Assembly: GCA_963773835.1 (NCBI GenBank)
Contig: CAVZCQ010000002.1
Location: 496,001-560,000 of the forward strand
Origin: JOPF136 sp963773835
Lineage (GTDB): Bacteria > Acidobacteriota > Terriglobia > Acidiferrales > UBA7541
Direction: 5' to 3'
DNA length: 64,000 bases
The position numbers and the translations under genes are program-made. Shown here piece after piece: positions 59,394-64,000 of this stretch (the first letter of the stretch is position 1; every line of letters starts with the position of its first letter). Below the pieces are notes generated by a model. The model was given only the letters and a program-made list of their open reading frames with translations, had not been told where the DNA came from and did no database searches.

Positions 59394-59714
59394 TTAGGCG
59401 GCGACGGCAACGGCGATCTTGTGGACCGTCGAGTTGGAAACCTCGTAGGTCTCGACTTGAGGAGTTCCATCAACGAATTTCGCCAGGATCTTGGTGACTT
59501 CCGGGTAGGTCGCGCGGTTGTAAGCTTCCGCGTTTTCTGCCTTGTCCCACAGGCTGATTCCAAACGCTTCTCTTCCCGTCGGGGCTAGAAACGTGATTTC
59601 GTCCTGAAACCCGTTCTGTTTGCGAAGCAGGGGAATGATTTCCTTTTCCAGCTTCAGGGTGAACTCGTTGGAGCTATTGGGCTTCAAATGCATGGAGACT
59701 CTGCGTGCGTACAT
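59394..59714 (-). CDS. ABM-like dimeric alpha/beta barrel protein
   Basis: 106 residues; AAGGAGG 5 bases upstream of ATG 59714. MHLKPNSSNEFTLKLEKEII, LLRKQNGFQDEITFLAPTG and ISLWDKAENAEAYNRATYPE follow the antibiotic-biosynthesis-monooxygenase / dimeric ferredoxin-like barrel pattern. Such proteins are small enzymes or stress-linked monooxygenases; substrate unknown. Its start is divergent from the XRE gene, with a palindrome in the shared upstream region. Confidence 0.85.
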   Translation of the reverse strand: MYARRVSMHLKPNSSNEFTLKLEKEIIPLLRKQNGFQDEITFLAPTGREAFGISLWDKAENAEAYNRATYPEVTKILAKFVDGTPQVETYEVSNSTVHKIAVAVAA

Positions 59715-59818
59715 GTCAACCTCCTTGGTTGCCAGGGGCAGGGGGGATTGCAGATAACCCGCGTTAGTTTAGATTACCGTGTGACTCCCTCAGTCCGTTA
59801 ACCATAATAGGTGAATTC

Positions 59819-59834
59819 ACTTGACGTGTCAAGT
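59819..59834. promoter_or_regulatory. perfect inverted repeat, candidate operator
   Basis: ACTTGAC-GT-GTCAAGT: 7 bp arms with a 2 bp centre. It sits 105 bp upstream of the ABM-gene start and 59 bp upstream of the XRE start. The overlapping TTGACG can serve as a -35 and TACAAT (59834-59839) as a -10 for a closely spaced or alternative promoter. Autoregulation by the XRE protein is a possibility. Confidence 0.55.
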
Positions 59835-59892
59835 ACAATCTGAGAAAATTTTCGTAGTTAATCTGTGCAATTTAACCGAACGGAGGGGCGCT

Positions 59893-60783
59893 GTGGACGT
59901 TTGCCTGGTGATTAAACGGCGACTGGAAGAACTGGGGCTGGAGCAAAAGGACCTTGCGAAGGCCGCCCAGATTACGGAGTCCTATGTTTCCCAGCTCCTG
60001 ACCCGCAAGAAACTGCCCCCCGCGCCTGAGCGGACAGACATCTATGAAAAAATGGCCAGGTTCTTGAAGCTTCCGCGCGATGGGCTGTCGAAGCTGGCCG
60101 AACTCCAGCGCCGGGAAGCATTGAAGAGAGACTTGGTGGACCCGCCGGCGCCCATGTTTCGAGAAATCCGAGAATTGATTCTCCGCAAGTGCGTCCCCGG
60201 CAGACAAAAACAGGTTCGTGAAATTTTTGAGAAGCAGCCCTTCGGCGAGCTCGAACGCCTGGTCACACAAAAGCTCCTGGACGTGATCAAGAAGGTGGCC
60301 AGGGACGAATTGAAAAGTGAAAGCTGGCTCCAGTTGGTGGCCCGGCTCGCTGGCCGAAGTTATGAACAGATGCGGGTGACCCTCCTCGAGTTTCTGGACA
60401 CGGATGTCATCAACCTGTCGCCCGAAAACTGCGTCGCCTTTCTGGATCCGCTGATTGAATCCTGGGACGTGGACCTGGCGACTTTTGGCATGGAAATTGT
60501 CCTCAATCGAAGAGTAGCGCCGGGCGAATCCAAGAGATTTGAGTTTGTTGAAACGGGGCCTGCCCAACCCGAAGTAGAGCCGGGGTTCGAAGCATTCCTT
60601 GATGATCGGTCCCTCAGCGGGACTGCCACGGCGGAGGAAAAGGAGTTGCTAGAGAATCTAAGGTTCAACGGAAAACGCCCGACTGCACTTTATTACTACC
60701 GGGAATTGCAAAGCCTCAGAGACCCACTTCATTTCTCAGAGAAAAATCGGCCGATGCAGAATTCGGGACGAACTGAGCGTTAA
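59893..60783 (+). CDS. XRE-type helix-turn-helix regulator with unknown C-terminal domain
   Basis: 296 residues from GTG 59893; GGAGG lies 7 bases upstream, and the frame running up to 59821 has only a TTG start. HTH: RRLEELGLEQKDLAKAAQIT, ESYVSQLLTRKKLPP (recognition helix region). The remaining ~230 residues (RKCVPGRQKQVREIFEKQPF, SWLQLVARLAGRSYEQMRVT, FEFVETGPAQPEVEP) match no family I recognise. It is divergent from the ABM / groESL run. Possibly a stress regulator, by context only. Confidence 0.8.
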   Translation: MDVCLVIKRRLEELGLEQKDLAKAAQITESYVSQLLTRKKLPPAPERTDIYEKMARFLKLPRDGLSKLAELQRREALKRDLVDPPAPMFREIRELILRKCVPGRQKQVREIFEKQPFGELERLVTQKLLDVIKKVARDELKSESWLQLVARLAGRSYEQMRVTLLEFLDTDVINLSPENCVAFLDPLIESWDVDLATFGMEIVLNRRVAPGESKRFEFVETGPAQPEVEPGFEAFLDDRSLSGTATAEEKELLENLRFNGKRPTALYYYRELQSLRDPLHFSEKNRPMQNSGRTER

Positions 60784-61446
60784 CGACGCCCCCCCAAAAA
60801 CCCGGGCCAGCAAACCGAGGATTCAGAGCCGAGGCATACCCCGGCCCACCGTCAACTGTCGACTGTTAACTTCCGGCCGGCGAGACCCGACGCCGGCGCT
60901 CCACCCCTACGCCGAAACGATCGTCGATTTGACCCCTGCTGCGCCGGGGGCATGGGGACAGTGGCGAGTGACGAGTGGCGAGCTCGGAGAGGGAGGACAC
61001 GGAAAAGAGGGCAGGCCTTCCAGCAATCGAGGGGGAAACGCGGTGTCTAGCCGCCGCACTCCAAGGGAGGCGGAAAGGAGGGCAGCCCCGCCTACGCGAA
61101 CAAACTGCTTCGGCGGGCAAGCCATCCAGAAAACGGCAGGCGGGTTGACACGCGGGCAGGCAGAACGTGCCTCAGGTCAGTCGCGTCCCGAAGCTTCGGG
61201 ACGCGACTGACCTGAGGCTACAGCGCCCCTCGGTTCGCCCCCAGCCTCTACCCCTTACCTCGAAACGATCGTCGATTTAAATGCTGTTGCCCCGGGGGCA
61301 CAGGCCAATCTAATGCGTCGAGTTTGAGCGCCCCGGCGGGAAGGACAGGGAAAGTGAGGGCAGACAGGTGGGTCTGCCCCTGCGGGGAAAAAGCAGAGGA
61401 CGGAGAGAAGAGACGAGGACGGATTTTGTTGAAGAGAAGGGCGGTC
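60784..61446. other. 663 bp gap with composite repeats C3 and C4
   Basis: No gene was seen. C3 (60903-61120) carries GCCGAAACGATCGTCGATTT, CTGCTGCGCCGGGGGC, a CAGTGGCGAGTGACGAGT tandem (60957-60985), GGACACGGAAAAGAGGGCAG and CTTCGGCGGGCAAGCC. C4 (61129-61300) carries CGGGTTGACACGCGGGCAGG, REP-like copy 8 (61170-61222, tip GTCCCGAAGCTTCGGGAC), CGCCCCTCGGTTCGCCCCCA, CGAAACGATCGTCGATTTAA and GTTGCCCCGGGGGCA. Confidence 0.75.
61170..61222 (-). repeat. REP-like palindrome (family R1), copy 8, inverted
   Basis: CCTCAGGTCAGTCGCGTCCC and GGGACGCGACTGACCTGAGG pair almost perfectly over 20 bases, ending in GCTACAG. The tip is the palindrome GTCCCGAAGCTTCGGGAC (61185-61202). Inside composite repeat C4. 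Confidence 0.85.
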
Positions 61447-64000
61447 CTACTTGAAGTATTTCCTCAAAATGAAGTCGACGCCGTAGGTGCCGTTTTCGTC
61501 GCGGAGGGCGCGGAGGGTGAGCTTGCGGCTGAGGTTGTACTCGAACTGGATGACCTGGCGCTGGGTGGAGGTGACATCGGAAATGTAGGTGACGGTGAGA
61601 TCGTGGGAGATGCGCTGCTGGACGGTGATGCGCGCGGTGGTGTTCTGCGTGGCGCCGACGCCGGTGAGGCCGGGGTCCACGCGGAAACGGGAGACGCCGA
61701 AGAGCTTTTGGACGCGGCCGCCGACCTGGCTGGAGACGGCTTCGCCGAGAAGGGCCTGGGCGCCCGGGTCGCCGAGCGCGCTGGTGGACGTGCCGGTGCG
61801 GAGGTCGGTGGCTTCGCTGGTGCGTCCCAGAGCGAGGAGCGAAATGACGTCGGTGGAAGGCAGGGGCGGGTCGGAGCGATAACCGAGATGGAGGCGGCTG
61901 CCCGGGCCGGAAAGCTGGATGGTGACTTCGTACTGCTCGACGGTGGTGGCGGCTTCCAGATCGAAGATGGGATCGAGCTGGAAGGGATTGGAAAAATTGA
62001 TGTCGCCGCGGGTGAGACGGTAGGTATTGCCGCGGAAATCGAATTCGCCGGCGAGCAGGTGGACGTGGCCGAGGATGACGGGACGGTCGGCGGTGCCGCG
62101 GATGCGAAGCTGGGCCTCGCTGGAGAAACGCGCGGAACTCCACTGCACCTGCGCGTCGGGGCTGGAGTCGCCTTCCACGTCGAGCTGGAGGTTGCGGAGA
62201 TATTCGGAGGTGCCGGCGGAGACGGGAGTCGCCGGAGCCTTTGCGCCCATCAGGCCGCTGAGGTCGAGTCCTTCGGTGAGCAGGAGACGCTCGACGACGA
62301 CGCGGCCGGTGAGCGCGCCGTAGTTGACGCCGCCCTGAAGGCGGAGATTGCCGTGGAGGAGCCAGCTCATGCCTTCGGGATAGCGTACGCGGATGGAACG
62401 GCCGCGCGCGGCGACGTCGTAATGGATGGGGCCTTCACCGTAGCTGACGCTGCCGGTGAGCTGGACCTGGCCGCCGCCGACGGAGGCGCGGACGTTGTCG
62501 AAGGTGAGGCGGTTGACGTCGAAGAGCACGTCGCCGTTCACGTCGCTGAGCGCGACGGGAAAATCGCCGTACGTGGCGGAATCGGATTGGAGGGTGAGGC
62601 GGCCGGCGAGGCGGGGATGCTCGGTGGTGCCCTGAAGGGTGACGTCGAGCGAGGCGGGTCCGCGGGCGTCGAGGTCGGGGAGGACGCCGGAAAGCAGGCG
62701 GAGATTCAATTTGCCGGCGAGTTTCACGGAGAGCAGGTGGTCGCGGGCGAATCGCGCCTGGCCGGAGAAGACCAGGTCGGTGTCCGGGCCGCGGAGATGA
62801 GCGGAATCCACGCGAACCTCGTCGCGGCTGTAGGTGATGCGGACGGGGTCGACGTTTTCGAGTTTGACGAAGGCGTAGTCGAATCCAATGTGGGAGAACT
62901 CGGTCTGCACCTGGATGCCTTCGGGAGCGAGCGCCTGGCCGGAGAAGATGAAGCTGCCGGTGACGCTGCTGTGGCCGGTGATGTCTTTGAGGCGCAGAGC
63001 GACTTTGAGGAACGAGTCGAGGCCGACGTCCTGGACGCGGAGTTGGCCGCTGATGGGAAGCGCGCCGGAGAGAGCCATTTCGAGATGGCCGCTGACGCCG
63101 CCCTGGGGCATGGCGGAGGTGGCGTCGGCGACCACAAGTTTGCCGTCGGAGCGGGCGCGGACGTCGAAATCGCCGAACACGTCTTCGCCGACGTGGAGGG
63201 CGGCGAGATAGAAATTGCCGGAGCCGCGCGGGGCGCGCAAAGGACCGTCAGCTTTGGCGCTGAAGGTGACGCGGCCGCTGGCGGGCATGAGACCGGCAGA
63301 GAAAGTGGGAAATTCGGAGAGAGCGATGTCCTGCCCGTTGACGTCGAAGGAAATCCATTCGGTGTCGCGGTCGAAATCGAGGGAGCCGGAAGCATGGCCG
63401 GAGCCCTTGCGGAGCTGGAGATCGCGAGCGTGGAATTCCTGCTCGGTCCAGTGGAGCTCTCCCTGAGCGGAATCGAAGGAGCCGCCGGCGATGGAGGGCT
63501 GATCCACCAGGAGTGAAGCGTCGAATTCGGGGTCGTCGCGCGTGCCGCTGCCCTGGACGCGGCCGGTGAGCAGGCCGTGAGCGGGATAGGAGGTATCGAA
63601 AAGGCTCTGGATGCCGTTGAGGTCGGTGCGGGCGAGATGCAGGTCGAGTCGCCAGGGACTCTCGGGAAGGAAGGCCCAGTCGGTGAGAAACAGCTCGAGA
63701 GAGAGACCGGCGGAGGCGCGGCCGCGGCTGGCACGGAAGGAGTCCAGTTTGAGCGCGTCGGGCGAGTAGGAAACGTCGCCCTCGATTTCGTCCCACAAAA
63801 ATCCGGCGTAGGAAGCGTGCGAGGCGCGGGCGTGGCCGGCGAGCGTGGCGGCGCCGAGCGGGCCGGCGATGTTGCCGGTCCAGGAGCCGCGGCCGGCGAT
63901 GCGCTGCGGGGCGACGTCTGCGCCGCGCAGCGCGTTGATGAAATCGTCGAAGGGGAGCAGGTCGGCGGCATCGAGCTCGAGATGCAGGCTGGAGTCGCGC
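61447..64000 (-). CDS. TamB-like (DUF490) translocation/assembly protein, 5' end outside window
   Basis: At least 851 residues; the frame stays open to the window edge, so the N-terminus is missing. Repeated beta-strand units of the AsmA/TamB type are visible (GHASGSLDFDRDTEWISFDV, GLLTGRVQGSGTRDDPEFDA, ATYGDFPVALSDVNGDVLFD). The conserved C-terminal TamB domain follows: GSRLHLGYRSDPPLPSTDVI, LGRTSEATDL and a final LRALRDENGTYGVDFILRKY. TamB bridges inner and outer membrane and moves lipid or assists barrel assembly. The BamA/TamA-like partner is not in view. No other start than an upstream one is supported. Confidence 0.92.
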   Translation of the reverse strand, partial: RDSSLHLELDAADLLPFDDFINALRGADVAPQRIAGRGSWTGNIAGPLGAATLAGHARASHASYAGFLWDEIEGDVSYSPDALKLDSFRASRGRASAGLSLELFLTDWAFLPESPWRLDLHLARTDLNGIQSLFDTSYPAHGLLTGRVQGSGTRDDPEFDASLLVDQPSIAGGSFDSAQGELHWTEQEFHARDLQLRKGSGHASGSLDFDRDTEWISFDVNGQDIALSEFPTFSAGLMPASGRVTFSAKADGPLRAPRGSGNFYLAALHVGEDVFGDFDVRARSDGKLVVADATSAMPQGGVSGHLEMALSGALPISGQLRVQDVGLDSFLKVALRLKDITGHSSVTGSFIFSGQALAPEGIQVQTEFSHIGFDYAFVKLENVDPVRITYSRDEVRVDSAHLRGPDTDLVFSGQARFARDHLLSVKLAGKLNLRLLSGVLPDLDARGPASLDVTLQGTTEHPRLAGRLTLQSDSATYGDFPVALSDVNGDVLFDVNRLTFDNVRASVGGGQVQLTGSVSYGEGPIHYDVAARGRSIRVRYPEGMSWLLHGNLRLQGGVNYGALTGRVVVERLLLTEGLDLSGLMGAKAPATPVSAGTSEYLRNLQLDVEGDSSPDAQVQWSSARFSSEAQLRIRGTADRPVILGHVHLLAGEFDFRGNTYRLTRGDINFSNPFQLDPIFDLEAATTVEQYEVTIQLSGPGSRLHLGYRSDPPLPSTDVISLLALGRTSEATDLRTGTSTSALGDPGAQALLGEAVSSQVGGRVQKLFGVSRFRVDPGLTGVGATQNTTARITVQQRISHDLTVTYISDVTSTQRQVIQFEYNLSRKLTLRALRDENGTYGVDFILRKYFK

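Noticed and set aside
61324..63516. 730-residue plus-strand open frame opposite the TamB-like gene
   Set aside because: Compositionally biased shadow; the TamB C-terminal domain is clear on the minus strand.

Overview
The window reads as a GC-rich chromosomal segment of an Acidobacteriota bacterium (Terriglobia/Koribacter-like); this is inferred from family content, not from a marker gene. The signs are three Ser/Thr kinases fused to TolB-like and TPR regions, a VPS10/BNR exported giant, a VWFA-related secreted protein, DUF4126, DUF4331 and YwiC-like proteins, and very many short palindromic intergenic repeats. No rRNA, CRISPR array, prophage or integrase was seen. One tRNA (Met, CAT) is present.

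Layout. 0-4.2 kb (minus): a lipoprotein-trafficking-like run of LolB-like lipoprotein, FtsX/MacB-type permease, ATPase, small membrane protein and LolA-like protein (cut by the window edge). 4.3-10.8 kb: DUF4126 protein, VPS10/BNR protein, YceI-like protein, AraC regulator. 10.8-13.5 kb (minus): ruvX-mltG-hypothetical, plus another hypothetical. 13.6-16.8 kb (plus): VWA protein, YdjC/HpnK-type deacetylase, polyprenyl-phosphate glycosyltransferase. 17.0-19.6 kb: folP, a REP-associated transposase (RAYT) sitting between copies of its putative REP palindrome, a CxxC protein and a retropepsin-like protease. 19.7-23.8 kb: tilS-hpt-ftsH operon. 24.1-27.8 kb: kinase/TPR protein, a two-gene membrane operon and a tiny exported protein with three 14-residue repeats.

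28.3-39.2 kb is the most accessory-looking stretch. It starts at a tRNA-Met gene whose 3' end is duplicated 3.2 kb downstream. It carries an alcohol dehydrogenase fragment, DUF4331, SDR, MOSC, a PMT-like glycosyltransferase, YwiC-like, POTRA, membrane and SRPBCC genes. Seven of its intergenic gaps hold related, imperfectly palindromic elements of roughly 65-155 bp that I did not see elsewhere in the window. The arrangement resembles a cassette array, but no integrase is visible and the integron core boxes do not match.

39.2-48.0 kb (minus): kinase/TPR protein, a 1.5-thousand-residue kinase carrying three consecutive TolB-like+TPR modules, and a Tat-exported amidase. 48.2-53.1 kb: diacylglycerol-kinase-like protein, regulatory-domain protein, a LysW-like acidic zinc protein, Nudix hydrolase, glycosyltransferase, Pcm and a class V aminotransferase. 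53.1-61.4 kb: HicB-like antitoxin, mtgA, then a minus-strand stress-flavoured run (ABM-domain protein, small proteins, groES, groEL and a 52-residue metallothionein) divergent from an XRE-type regulator, all embedded in long dispersed non-coding repeats. 61.4-64 kb: the C-terminal part of a TamB-like protein.

How the genes work together: much of the content concerns the cell envelope (Lol-like sorting, MltG, MtgA, TamB, POTRA, glycosyltransferases, deacetylase) and proteostasis (FtsH, GroESL, Pcm). The kinases probably supply signalling.
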